Assembly: GCF_040115645.1 (NCBI RefSeq)
Contig: NC_089542.1
Span: 124,001-188,000 of the forward strand
DNA length: 64,000 bases
Direction of reading: 5' to 3'
From: Euwallacea fornicatus
Taxonomy: Eukaryota > Arthropoda > Insecta > Coleoptera > Curculionidae
The translations under genes were made by a program, and so were the position numbers. The notes below the pieces were generated by a model. That model was not told the origin of the DNA and did no database searches. It saw only the letters and a list, made by a program, of their open reading frames with translations. Positions 13,401 through 25,959 of the stretch are shown piece by piece. Position 1 is the first letter of the stretch. Each line of letters begins with the position of its first letter.

Positions 13401-16400
13401 TGAGACGAAAAATGTAGCTAATGTAATATGAAAAGACATTAGGAATAAAAAGAGCTGGCAACTATGAGAAAAATGTGTGTGAGTTGATGTAAATTAGGTT
13501 TATTTATAAATGTGTTGGAAATGAAAAAGAACATGATTCAACAATATAATGATTTTTCGACATTTCCCATATTCGAACCGAACTGATATATATCTTAGTC
13601 ATATTAAATATTATAAACATTTAATGGGTAACCATTATTATTCTCTTAATATTGTACTATTACAATGAGATTATTACGAGTAAGAAAACGTGTGAAATAT
13701 AAGCCATCTCTTTTTATAGGCACAATCTCCTTGGTTCTCTACTAACACATGACACAGTTAAGCAATAATGACTAGTTTTAAGAGCGAAACTACCCCTATA
13801 ATTCCCGTTTTCGTTTACACGTGAGTTGAACAAAACTACCAACTAACTGTTCCAGTATAATAAATCCGAAGAGTAGAGCAGTTTGCGCCCCTGACCAGCA
13901 AGTCTGACCTACATTCTGACTGGTGGACATTACACGCGAAGTTATCGTTCAGTCTTGTTCCTTTTACCTATAAACCTGGACAATATACTTGGAAGGTTAT
14001 TAGGTTTTCATGCTGAAATATCTAAAAATAAGTCTGCTGAGCGTTAGAGTGCAAATTCACGATATTTGCCTAATTTGTCATTAAAAAAAACCCAATACAG
14101 TTGTGTTACTTGTCATAATAAATTTTGGCATTAGTGCTCCAAATATTTCATTTAAAAGTAGTACAGGCGGTTTTTGCAGTAAAATACTTTAAGGTGTTTC
14201 GGCATTTTACAAATATATTAAGTAATTATTCTCTCCATAGAAATCATTTTATTAGGCAAATGAGGTAATCTAAAGGAAGTCTGGGAAATAAGTAAAAAGC
14301 TGCTGTTGCGTGTTTTAAACCTATTTCAAATTCAAGAATTTGGCCTTCACCTTAGCAATGAGAAATTAAAAAAATATATTAATATAACGAATTGTAATTT
14401 ACATAAGTTATATTCGACATACGTTACATTTTAAGGAATGAATTGATATACAGAAAAATTGTAATTTGTCATTATTAAAATAAACAAACCAGTTTTTCTT
14501 GAAACTATGGTAAACGAACACTTTTACTAGGAAAAGAATACAGAAGCTAAATAGATCTGGCGCCATCTACTAAAGAGTGCACGAACTTTGAAAAATTGAG
14601 ACAATTTTTTCTTGATATAAAAGATGTCACGGAAATGCGAAATAAGAACTTTGCTACAAAAAATTACAATCTCATCTTGATAAATTAATGGAAGCAGTGA
14701 AAAAAATACGATAAGTACATTCCGGTGTCGTCTTCAGTGAAATTCCCAGTTATAATTGGCGCCCCATACCCATCTAGAATTAGTCATATTTGCATGCAAT
14801 CGGTTTAAAATCCGCGAAACTTAGGTTCGCGTGAGCTGTCTTTTCATTTTCAGATATCAGCGCCTATTAAAAACCATGGCATGTTGTACCAACTTCTTGA
14901 TATTCTTTACGTTTCTTGTCACGAGAGACACTTTAATATTAAATCGGTATTTTCGTGTTTCTAGAGTGTCTGCTGACAACTGAATATCTCAAATTTTATT
15001 AGGTGTTTAAGGTGCAATAACAACTAATCAAACGAAAAGAAACGTTTCAATAACCTTAGAAAAATAGACACTTAATTTAAGATTAGTATGCAGGTAGCAC
15101 ATTTTTCTTATAAACTCAGTTTTTGTGACATATTGATGTACAGATATCTTAGGTAATAGTTTAATTCCGTTCCATAAATAGATATCTGCTTCTGTCTAAT
15201 CAAGTACAGCTTAATTTTTATATGGGAAATTGCAACTTTTTGTTTTAACATAATGATGGATTACTAATATATGTATAATGTATGTATGTTGAATACATGA
15301 AGGGTTTGCATATACATATGAAGAAGTCGGAAATGGTAAGTGATAGAGATTTAATGAAACGAGTGAAAATATTCTCACAAATGTGGTAAGGATTTTTTTT
15401 TTTAATTTAACTAATACTCTAATAAGAGTTTGTCAAAAATGGGGGAATGTCAAAAAGCCATGGCAATTGAATCATCCCGTATATTTTTCTCTTATAGCTC
15501 ATCAAAATAATAAATTTATCTTGTTGCCGTTCATGACATAAATTTGCATCAATTTAGTTCATCATCTTAGGTGGAACAGGATGTGACTCAGGCGACTCAG
15601 TAGACTGACTCTTCCCGGTATAAGACCCCAGTAACTAGACTACATATTTTCTTTCTTTATTATCAAAGTTTGATTCCACCAAATGCCCTGTTTGCAAAAA
15701 CCTCACAGACACCAACATCAAACACTGAAAATTATAAATTAAAGAATTTCATTGGAATCCTGCTATGTACTATACGGCCTCTAGAAATATATAGACGCAA
15801 AAGCTTCTCACAATCGCTATTTCAACTTGCATCTTTTTCTCTACAGTCGTGGCAAAACACTCTGTTTCCAATATGCTCAAATCAATTTCAGAAGAGTAGA
15901 TATCATTCACCCCAATGTTCTTTATATTGAAATGTATACAGGGAAACCTAGCTTAAATGAAGCAGCAACTAAAGGAAATTTTACCTGTTTAGGGGGTATT
16001 AGAGCCGGGATCATTTATGGTTAAATTTCAAGAAAATGATTTTTTTTAATTAGTATTACTTAATCTACGCTGCTTTATCAAAACACGAAATATTGTGCCA
16101 ATCTTCATATTTCTTACTGCCATAGCACTGAAAACGTATTTGCAATATGTGTATCTGTTTCTTATGGAAAGAGTTAATTGCATATTTTTCCACTTCCTTG
16201 ATTATACCGTCTTCATTGCATTTATTTAGGTTGTCAAGTTGCTTCGAAGTGGCCAAGACGATCATCAATTTTATAACCAACTCGATATTAAGTTTCAAAC
16301 TCCCCCGTATCAAGAAGTTAATAGTATTGATGACACTTACCATACTTGAAGCTACTAGTAGAAAGATAAACAAAATCCTATTCGATTCCAGGCTCCTCTT

Positions 16401-18517
16401 TGCAGAGAATATTTTGTACGCATAAAAGATAATGACCGTATTGTGACACACCAACAGAAACACCAATAAAGCCAAAAGATATGGTTATAACTCTTTGTCC
16501 TCGCTTGAAATCATGTTTATGAATGTGCCCAAATTAATTCGAATTTCTATGGCCTTATGAAGCAAATTAATTGACAAAATGATCGTGAACGGCATTACTA
16601 CTACGAATAATATCACAAATGTTTTGATGCATTTGAATGTGATTTGAATCATAGGTCTGCAGAATTTTACTATGATATCCCTTCTTGCGTGAGCAGGCAG
16701 TCGTGTGGGTAGTGGCATTTTGACAAGTGTGAAACTGCGTCTCCTCTTTTTTTTTTGTTGGGGAGGTCCAATTTTGTGACTGTTTATCATTTTCTCTTCA
16801 TTTTAAAAGAGACATAAACTCTGACAAAATATGAAGGATAGGAGACAGCATTTGCCAATTTGGAGTTTTTGCTAATGGTCCCGCTGTTTTCACTCAAATT
16901 ATCACGCCTTTGCGCATTTTTGTTCTAAATTGCGGTTACAAAAATTTTAATTTTTTCTATTATCGTGTTGTGGATTTAATTATTTTACCTAATTTGTCGT
17001 GAATAGTTTTTTGGATTTTCATCCCCTTAAATCTTTCTGAAAATCCAAATCCCATCTAAAAAATAATTCGCCTCGTGATTTTCTATTCAAAAGGTCTCGT
17101 TGCCAAACCTGTTGTATTCACTCGTTTTACTTATATTATCTTCAAACTAGATGGCAATAAAATTTTCATTATTTTTTGGTAATTTTTGCACATAAAAGCG
17201 AGCTCACCGGATCATCATATTTTACTATATCGCATCAATTGGAACTATCGATATCGGTTCAACTGCAAAACCATGCACATTTCGAACACAACTAAAAATC
17301 GAACCACATTAATCAACCAGAAAATAAATATGACCCAGTTCAATTCATAGTTATAAATATGTGGCCCATATGGTAAACAAATTTGACTGCAACGTGTGTC
17401 CACCAAAAGAACTCTCGTGACTTAAAGTTATGAATCAAATGATGATTTTTAATAATTACGGAGGGAGAACAACGCACTTACCAGTCAATATCAATGTAAA
17501 TTTTGTTAATGGCATGTATATATTTTCCGGATAGTTGGGCCATGTAGGGGTATGAATCGCACACACGTGAATCGCTGCACTAAGCCACCCCATATCGGGA
17601 AAAAGCTTTTGTTTTGCAATCGCTTTTATTTCGGTCGTCATAGATACGTGTAAATAGAGGTCAACCACATTTCGTTTTGTATATTTTCGGGAAGTAATAA
17701 ATTTCGACGTGTATTTAAGAGATAGGTAACAAGTTATATTACATACATGAAAGGCCAATTTAAAAGCTCTGTTATGTCCATTGAGAACTTCCTTCCAACC
17801 GGTTCCAACTAATATATGTAGACACGTGCTTAACAAACTAATTGATGACTTAATCAAGGTTTTTAAAACATTTGATAAAGAGATTAGAATGTATTTAGAT
17901 CAAATAAAGAATCCAGTGGTTTAAATTCTGTCAATTTGGGAAATTGTATTCTTTTACAAATAACAAAATGTTCATCTTGACAATATGGTGAAATGAAAAA
18001 GAGGACTAATAAGACCATAAATTCGTACCTCTTCAAGTCTATTATTGGTAACCTGAAAAAAATGGATAAATTAATATTTCTATCTCTCTCAGCTTACTAT
18101 ACCTCATAATTTAAGATTTTAGATTATACACCATCGATACTGTTAAGTGCAACATATAAAGCTATCTATAGATCAACCGATGTTCGACTTTGAGGAAAAT
18201 TTACATGTCATTCATAGATTTATAAGAAACAAGTTGAGATTCAACAGTGCCCGTAGGTAATTCGAATATTGTTGTTGCTGTATTGTCTGAATAAATATAG
18301 TTTATTGAGTCTCATAAAGTTGTTTGAGAAGCAGTCTAATTAAAATTAAACTTTCTTTATTAGAGAAATTTAATTAAATAATAACATTTTTAAGTAAGGA
18401 TAGGTAAAGGAAAAGAATAAGCTCATATGTGTGAGTGAGAACCACCTTATATATAAGAACAAATCAACTGAGAGAATCTATTTTCTACGTTGTTTACCTT
18501 AATAACTTATTGAACAT
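4483..18517 (-). CDS. Ankyrin-repeat protein with long acidic/lysine-rich region and conserved C-terminal module
   Basis: Thirteen coding exons, all phase-consistent (minus strand, 5' to 3'): 18517-18498, 18052-18029, 13146-12912, 11625-11358, 10186-10074, 10018-9840, 9603-9464, 9357-9195, 9144-8988, 7817-6076, 6026-5712, 5255-4906, 4772-4483; 3996 nt, 1331 residues. Exon 1 gives MFNKLL; exon 2 is a 24 nt microexon. Residues about 70-470 are ankyrin repeats (GFTPLHLAVIAGNTQLVTFL, GLTGLHCAASRGHTDCMDTL, GRTPLHMAALNDNVDMCKIL). One 1742 nt exon encodes residues about 433-1014, a low-complexity Glu/Lys/Ser/Thr region. Residues about 1119-1235 form an ordered, likely helical segment (ERKIFQHLLELKRSQIRAGQ; DFTFKSFEKFLYDSLRKLQ), then a tail rich in Gly/Ser. 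Ankyrin repeats mean protein binding; the C-terminal segment suggests a specific insect scaffold family, but I cannot name it. No signal peptide or membrane segment. The first two tiny exons rest on splice sites and phase alone; the rest is well supported. Confidence 0.85.
13147..18028 (-). other. Large intron 2 of the ankyrin gene
   Basis: A 4.9 kb AT-rich intron between the 24 nt microexon and the first ankyrin exon. Apart from the interrupted membrane-protein frame at 16065-16790 I see no coding exons. Small frames at 15670-16024 and 17456-17857 lack any family resemblance. Confidence 0.6.
16065..16790 (-). pseudogene. Multi-pass membrane protein frame interrupted by one in-frame stop
   Basis: A single minus-strand frame runs from ATG at 16790 to the stop at 16065, broken only by TAA at 16487-16485. 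The frame continues at once after the stop in the same phase, so this looks like one nonsense change in a roughly 241-codon frame. It has four hydrophobic segments: IKTFVILFVVVMPFTIILSI, then PYLLALLVFLLVCHNTVIIF directly after the stop, ILFIFLLVASSMVSVINTI, and ELVIKLMIVLATS. Basic residues lie between segments. A worn chemosensory receptor-like gene is one possibility, but the gustatory-receptor C-terminal signature (TYxxxLxQF) is absent and I do not recognise the family. No splice sites that would skip the stop were found. It lies wholly inside an intron of the ankyrin gene, on the same strand. Confidence 0.45.
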
Positions 18518-18737
18518 AACCCTTCTCTACTGACACACGTTGTCTTTGACTTTGATGATTTTCGAGCATGGCTTTGAAGTTATGTCTGACCATTTATTTA
18601 AATTAAAGAGAAGGTCTGGCTGAAAAACTAAGAAACCATAAAAAAACTTCCATTAATGTTTTTTTCATGTTAAATAGTGCTCGATTTATGCCTTGAATAG
18701 AACGTGTTGAGATCATATTAGATAATTTGAAATCAAC
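18518..18737. promoter_or_regulatory. Divergent promoter between the ankyrin gene and DDB1
   Basis: Only 220 bp separate the two opposed start codons, so both 5' untranslated regions and core promoters must share this stretch, unless undetected upstream non-coding exons exist. No clear TATA box; compatible with a TATA-less housekeeping promoter. Confidence 0.55.
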
Positions 18738-21700
18738 ATGTCGCATCACTATATTGTTACAGCTCATAAACCCACAGCGGTAACGGCCTGCATTACAGGT
18801 ATGTGCACCTCAATCTCTAGAGTTGTTTATCTCTATTATCAGTTAATTTTTGGCTTCTTCTCCTATTTAAGTATTTATCATATTAAGACGCAAAAAGGAT
18901 CAATGAATATATTTTGGATAAAAAACAGGTATATCTGAGGTTTGAAACTTACTTCATCCCTAACCGAAGATTAAACTTAAAATTTCTTCTCCTTTTGACT
19001 ATTGTCAACAAGGAGGACAATCTTTTTCTCGATTATAGTTGATTTCATATATTACCATTTTCTCCTATTCTACTGTTATCCTTTTTTTCCACGACAACTT
19101 AAATATTTTTACTTAGTAAATCTCAAGCTAACATACTGAATAGATACTACTTAAGAAACATAAAAAAAGTTTGAGTGTTCTTTGTATAATTGTACTCAAT
19201 AATTTTATTAATACCACATAATATTGGCAAATTATTGTGTTATTTTGTGTTCTCATAATTATAGAAATATTTTTTACATTTGTCTTAAAAATTTAAGTCC
19301 ATAACACCTATACTAGTTTGTCTCTATCCACTCAGAAAATGGGAGTTTCCTATAAAAATGATTAAAATCTGATCTAGTAAATATAGGACCATTTAGTAGG
19401 GGACTAAACAGCACATATTTTTGTATTTCTCTGGTACTTAATGAAGAAACTGAAATAGCCATTTTTTATATTCGTAGAAGTATAATTAAAAAATACTATG
19501 ACACAGTGATTTGAAAATTTATAGACCAAGTTATTACTAAGCTGAAAGTAACATTTACTTTTTTCTTTCAATGTATTAATGATTAGTTATCATATGCATT
19601 GCATGATTGTATCTAGGATAACAGCTCTAATTTGTCTAGTAATTCCCCCATGGCCATTATACAGAGAGTGAATTTCATTGTTATCATCCTCTGTTAAATG
19701 TAGCCATTCCTACTATTCAAAATGTCATTTATATAAACATTAGCATCAGTACTGTTTATCCTTTCAGAAAGGAGTTGAAATATTTCCAGCTTTCAACCAA
19801 ATTGGAAGTTGATTATCAGCTTTTTAATCTAAGTTATATGTCAAATATGGTTGTTGCTGCCATCATAAATCATTTACATAGGAAAAAAGCAATTGCTTTC
19901 AATGTTATTATCCATTCTTCATAATTTACAATTTTCAGGAAATTTCACTTCTCCAACAGATTTAAACTTAATAGTTGCAAAGAGTAACAGACTGGACATA
20001 TATCTAGTTACTCCTGAAGGTTTACGACCTATTAAAGAAATTGGGTTATATGGCAAAGTTGCTGTAATGAAATTATTTAGACCACAGGTAAATAATATAT
20101 CAAGGGAGTTTCTTTTGGGAGATGTATAGTCATCACTGGCACAAACTTTTGTTTAATTTTACTGTTGTACCATTAATGAAAGATTGTATATAATATTTTC
20201 CATTTTAGCATGAGAAAAAAGATTTGCTATTTATCATAACATACAGATACAACGCTATGATATTAGAATGTCAGAATGGAGATGAAAATTTAGAAATCAT
20301 TACAAAAGCACATGGCAATGTTGCTGACAGAATTGGAAAACCATCAGAAACAGGAATATTAGCTGTAATTGATCCTAAGGCTCGAGTAATAGGCTTAAGG
20401 CTTTATGATGGCCTGTTTAAAGTCATCCCTTTAGAAAAAGACAATTCTGAGCTTAAAGCCACCAATTTTAGGTATGTTAACTTTCTGACTATCAGAAAGT
20501 CTTCTCCATGAGTTACTTATGTATTTAGGATGGATGAATTGCATGTGACAGACGTGGAGTTCCTCCATGGGTGCGCAAATCCTACTTTAATCTTAATCCA
20601 TCAGGACATTAACGGTCGTCATGTGAAAACTCACGAAATCTCATTAAGGGAAAAGGAATTTGTGAAAGTGCCCTGGAGACAGGATAATGTAGAACAGGAG
20701 GCTTCAATTATTATCCCTGTACCTTCTCCTTTAGCAGGCGCTCTTATAATTGGTCAAGAGAGTATTTTGTATCATGATGGGATCTCGTCCCTTGTGGTGG
20801 CACCTGCAGTTATTAAGGTAAGAAAAGCATATAATGACTGGAAGTAAAATAATTGATTATAATTTTTAAAAATGTCATTTTGGGTTCCAGAGTTACCGAT
20901 TTATTAATTTTTTAACATTCTCTTAATTTTTCAAGCTGTAATGATTTTCCAAAATATATGCAGTTTTTCCTTATTTAGCAAAGCACCATTACATGCTACG
21001 CCAGAGTGGATCCAAGTGGACTGCGTTATCTCCTCGGAGATATGGCGGGACACTTGTTTATGCTCTTTTTGGAAACGGAAAATCGAGGAGAATCCCAAGA
21101 AGTAGTAAAAGATCTTAAAGTGGATATGTTAGGTGAGGATTGATGGATTAGTTATTCATCTTGAACTTAAATCTCAAAATATGGTTCCAAATGGGAATGA
21201 AGGCAAACTATTTCAAACTTTCAGGTGAAATTGCGATCCCCGAATGTATCACTTACCTAGACAACGGCGTTCTCTTTATTGGTTCACGTCTAGGCGACTC
21301 TCAGCTGGTGAAATTGAACACAAAACCTGATACCAATGGTTCGTATGTTACTGTAATGGAAACTTTCACCAACTTGGCGCCAATTTTGGACATGTGCGTG
21401 GTGGATCTTGAGAGACAAAGTCAAGGGCAATTGGTTACCTGCTCGGGTGCTTTCAAAGAAGGCTCATTGCGGATTATTAGAAATGGAATTGGTATCCAGG
21501 AACATGCATCTATCGATTTGATGGGCATCAAGGGAATGTGGTCGTTGCAGGCGAATGGTAGGTTATTGGGTGTTGATTTGCATAGTCTATGTCAAAATAA
21601 TGCTCATCTACATACAGGGTGGTCCATTTAAAACGGTCCATCTGAAATATCTTGAATGGAATATTTTTTTTGGAAAACGCCTAGGTGCGTCAATTGTACT

Positions 21701-24700
21701 TTTAAGGGAAACATTTTTAGATCAAATTCGTAGGTGAACAGTGAGCCCCCTAAACGAGGTGGCAACCGCTTCAAATATCTTAAATTTCATTCAAGGTATT
21801 TCAGGTGGACTGTTTTAAATAGGCTACCCTGTATGTATGTAATGGGGAAAACATATGCTTGCTAGAACGATATTATTGTGTAATTGATTAAAGCAGTACT
21901 CAAGACTATGCTTTATTCGTTGACATAATACCAATTTATTATTTAAGGTGAAAAAATGGACGATACCCTAGTATTAGCATTTGTTGGCCAAACTCGTATA
22001 TTAACTCTGAACGGCGAGGAGGTAGAGGAAACTGATATTCCAGGTTTCACATCTGAGCAACAGACTTTTTTTTGCGGGAATGTCGCTCACGAGCAGTTAC
22101 TTCAGGTTTGTTTACACCCAGTGTGAATTTGAATTTTAACAAAAACAAATCTTTAGATTGTGTTTATCTGAAACAACAATATGATATACTTTATTAATGA
22201 ACGTGTTCCAAGTCGCTGTTAGGATAATAAAAGTTGAATATAGTTAATGGAGCAATGTCTCTGATTGTGAATACATTTTTATTTTTTAAAATTATAAATC
22301 GTGTAATAAAATATTCTTTTCAGGTTACACCGGATTCGGCACGTCTAGTATCTGTACAGTCTAAAACTTTAGTGTGTGAATGGAAACCTCCCACAGAAAA
22401 ACATATTATAGTAGTAGCCAGCAATAAGTCACAGTTAGCGGTTGCTACTGGCAACCAGCTTTATTATTTGGAAATATTCCCTAACGAGTTAATATTAAAA
22501 GGGTAATTAGCTCATTGATACTTAATAAATTATTTTGCCATGATTTACTTCATAGTTAAGAATAACTCCTCAAAATATTCTAAAAGTTATCCTAAATCTT
22601 ACGAGACTTCATTAGCTGTACTATTATTGGTTTTACGTTATTTTTTTCTTATAACATACCAGGTTCCTATCTAACAACATAAACTAATCAAATTGATTCT
22701 GTCAATTGTTATTTTTGAAATTTATTTTTAAATAAATCTTGTATTTTTCAATATAATTCACTGTTGCTAAATTTTATACACGCATATTAATAATTTTTTT
22801 CAGAGAAACCACATTGGATGTTGAAGTTTCTTGCCTCGATATCAGCCCTTTGGGAGACAGTCTCACCACAGACATCGTTGCTGTAGGACTGTGGACTGAT
22901 ATTTCAGCCCGCATTCTGCGATTACCTAACCTAACAGAGGCACATAAAGAACTTTTAGGAGGAGGTACTTTGTTTATACTCCACCTATCTTATTTTATAT
23001 CAACACTTTTGCATTTACAGACATAATGCCGCGTTCAATCCTCATGGCTACGTTCGAAGGCTGCAATTATCTGTTATGCGCGCTGGGCGATGGTACTATG
23101 TACTATTTCACATTGCACGTTGAGTTGGGCGCGTTGAACGATAAAAAGAAAGTCACCTTAGGTACTCAGCCGACCATATTAAAGGCGTTCAGATCACTGA
23201 ATTCAACCAATGTATTTGCGTGCTCCGATAGACCCACTGTTATTTATTCCTCGAATCATAAACTGGTATTTTCAAACGTCAATTTGAAAGAAGTGAGTCA
23301 GATGTGTTCGTTGAACGCGGAGGCGTATCCTGACAGGTGAGTGAAATGTATGTGTGAAAGTTAGTGTCACTGTCTGAAGGTTTTACATCAGGTAAAGAAA
23401 ATCTCTAACTGGGCTTAAACATGTCCATTTCGTTCCCTTACAGCCTAGCTTTGGCAACAGCTACGTCTGTGACGATAGGAACTATAGACGAAATACAGAA
23501 ATTACATATAAGGACCATTCCTTTGCAAGAGTCACCCAGGAGAATAGCCTATCAGGAATGTAGTCAGGTAAACATAATTGCGAAGATTTATTAAAGACCT
23601 TTAGTTGGGAATTTGTACAGGCTGCGTCCGAACAGATTTTCAGCAGACATAGTCATAGAAAAATAAACTAAAATCTTTACCATTCTACATTTGTTCTTTT
23701 GAAAAAAACTAAAGTAATACACAATGCTAAAATACTATAGTCTCGACTTACGTGAGAATTTGCTGTAGGTATTTGGGGTTTCCACATCTAGAACCGATAT
23801 TCTAGATTCAAACGGCTTGAATTCAGTGAGACAAAGTGCATCCACAATGACCCAGGCGGTGACCATTGTAACAGGTTAGTTATTGTTTTTACAGGGCCAT
23901 TAATAATTAAATTGTTCCTCACAAATGAACTACATTGTTGCAGGAAATACCGCAGAATACTGCCAAGAAGTGGAAATCCACAATCTCCTTATCATCGATC
24001 AGAACACTTTTGAAGTATTAGCCGCTCACCAATTTTTAAATCAGGAATACGTTTTATCGTTGATATCTTGCCAGTTGAGTAACGACCCTCATACCTATTT
24101 TATCGTTGGTAAGCAGACATTTTTGAAAAGTAATTTTCCGTATTTTTATGAATAGAATGCTAGGTGTCTCGAAATTGTGCATAAGACTTAGAACAGGGTA
24201 GTCTAAAAATATTTTCCTCTCTTTCGGATTATAAGTAACTATTGCCTTTAAGGAACTGCCACGGTGAACCCCGAAGAATCCGAACCGAAGCAAGGCCGCA
24301 TTGTCATTTTCCACTGGACCGACAACAAACTAGTCCAGGTCTCCGAAAAAGAGATCAAAGGCGCATGTTATTCACTCGCATCTTTTAATGGAAAACTGCT
24401 GGCCAGTATTAACAGTACAGTGAGGCTCTTCGAGTGGACAACGGAAAAGGAACTAAGGCTGGAATGTTCACATTTCAATAATATTGTGTCACTGTGCCTC
24501 AAAACCAAAGGAGATTTTATATTGGTCGGAGATCTTATGCGGAGCATTACGTTGCTGCAGTACAAAACGATGGAGGGCAGCTTTGAAGAAATAGGTAATA
24601 ATTTTGGCGATGTATATATAGTAGATATATTGTATATTGCTCAATTAAAAAAAAAAGTCGTTTCGAATCGCATACTTCAATCTTAAGAAATTATTTTTTT

Positions 24701-25959
24701 CTCAATAACTTCCGACATTTCAGGAAGTTTTACAACATTTTTTCATTTTTAGCGAGAGATTACAACCCGAACTGGATGACCGCACTTGAGTTCCTGGACG
24801 ACGAAATATTCCTAGGGGCGGAAAACTGTTACAATATTTTTGTGTGCCAGAAAGATGAGACGGCCAATACGGATGAAGGACGATCTCAAATGCTTCAAGT
24901 GGGACTCTTCCACGTGGGCGATATGATTAACGTTTTCCGACATGGATCACTGGTGATGCAGAACTTAGCAGAAACGTCCACTCCCACAAAAGGTTGCGTG
25001 TTATTCGGTACCGTTGCCGGCGCAATAGGTAAAGCATGATGTCCAAATGTTTAAGCTCTATTTATGGTTGTCACATTTTCTTTACATTTCCGAAAATTTT
25101 ACGAATTTTAAGCAGAAACACGATACATTTTAAATCAAATTTTGCCGCTGAGTTTATGGTAAAGTGAAGTCGCCAAGTTTTCTATATTGATTAAAAATCA
25201 CAAGAATTTGTTATCGCTGCATGGACGGCAAGTTCAGGTAACTTGACAATGTCGATAAGGTATATCATTGTTATTATGGATTCCTCAAAATGTATAATTT
25301 CAAAGTCGCACAGACTAGACCATCGATTAGGTTACGAACGAGATCCTAGTCGTCTCGTCAATAAAATTGACTATAAACCGGTCTTTTGGAATATCCGTTT
25401 AATTCGTGTTTACAGGATTGGTAACGCAAATATCACAAGAGTTTTACGAACAACTGAGGGAACTGCAGAACAAACTAGCCACCACCATTAAGTCGGTTGG
25501 AAGGATTAGTCATCAATTTTGGAGGGCTTTCAATACAGACATAAAGACTGAAAATAGCGAGGGCTTCATTGATGGGGATTTGATTGAGAGTTTCTTGGAT
25601 TTGTCTCCTAATACCATGAAAGAAGTGGCTGATGGCTTGGGGGTAAGTCGAAGTGTTTGACCTATGTCAAGCAAATTAGTTTATTTTTACTTCCCGATTA
25701 GATAAAACCAAGGTTTATAGGTGCTATTGAACTTGTATGTTTTTCCTGTGTTTGAAGTAGACAGTGATGGTGACAAATAATTCAGGTTAGAAATTTATCA
25801 TTATGAGTTATTATGACTTGTCTACTTCACATACCCAGGAAGATTTGATTTGATTTCTATGAGCCGTCAATATTGTTTTAATATTTTGTAATACATACTT
25901 TTTAGGTGACCGTAGAGCATTTGATTAAAACAGTAGAGGACCTCACTAGGATACACTAA
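18738..25959 (+). CDS. DDB1: DNA damage-binding protein 1 (CUL4 ubiquitin ligase adaptor)
   Basis: Seventeen exons: 18738-18798, 19939-20087, 20209-20471, 20529-20817, 20979-21132, 21225-21557, 21948-22105, 22324-22502, 22804-22964, 23021-23336, 23444-23567, 23769-23874, 23944-24108, 24253-24594, 24753-25028, 25416-25642, 25906-25959; 3357 nt, 1118 residues (human 1140). It starts MSHHYIVTAHKPTAV and ends VEDLTRIH, both diagnostic. DDB1 bridges CUL4-RBX1 to DCAF substrate receptors in nucleus and cytoplasm, acting in nucleotide-excision repair and cell-cycle control; the Drosophila orthologue is pic. By alignment to the known structure, propeller A covers about residues 1-350, B (CUL4 face) about 385-690, C about 690-1020, and the C-terminal helical domain the rest. 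Conserved blocks include GTIDEIQKLHIRT, NLLIIDQNTFEVL, LLASINSTVRLFEWTTEKEL and GFIDGDLIESFLDLS. The variable loop after CYQE (exon 12) is shorter than in vertebrates, which explains the reduced length. No frameshift or missing exon seen. Confidence 0.97.
21613..21833. mobile_element. Short inverted-repeat element (MITE) in DDB1 intron 6
   Basis: About 220 bp with roughly 50 bp terminal inverted repeats: the left arm begins TACAGGGTGGTCCATTTAAA and the right arm ends CTGTTTTAAATAGG-CTACCCTGTA, its near reverse complement. Both arms carry the CTGAAATAnCTTGAATG word. TA borders and TACAGGG termini are typical of mariner-type non-autonomous elements. There is no coding capacity and it leaves DDB1 splice sites untouched. 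Confidence 0.82.

Noticed and set aside
17456..17857. 133-codon minus-strand frame inside ankyrin intron 2
   Set aside because: Composition is typical of AT-rich non-coding DNA, no domain, repeat or splice context, and no resemblance to a known family.
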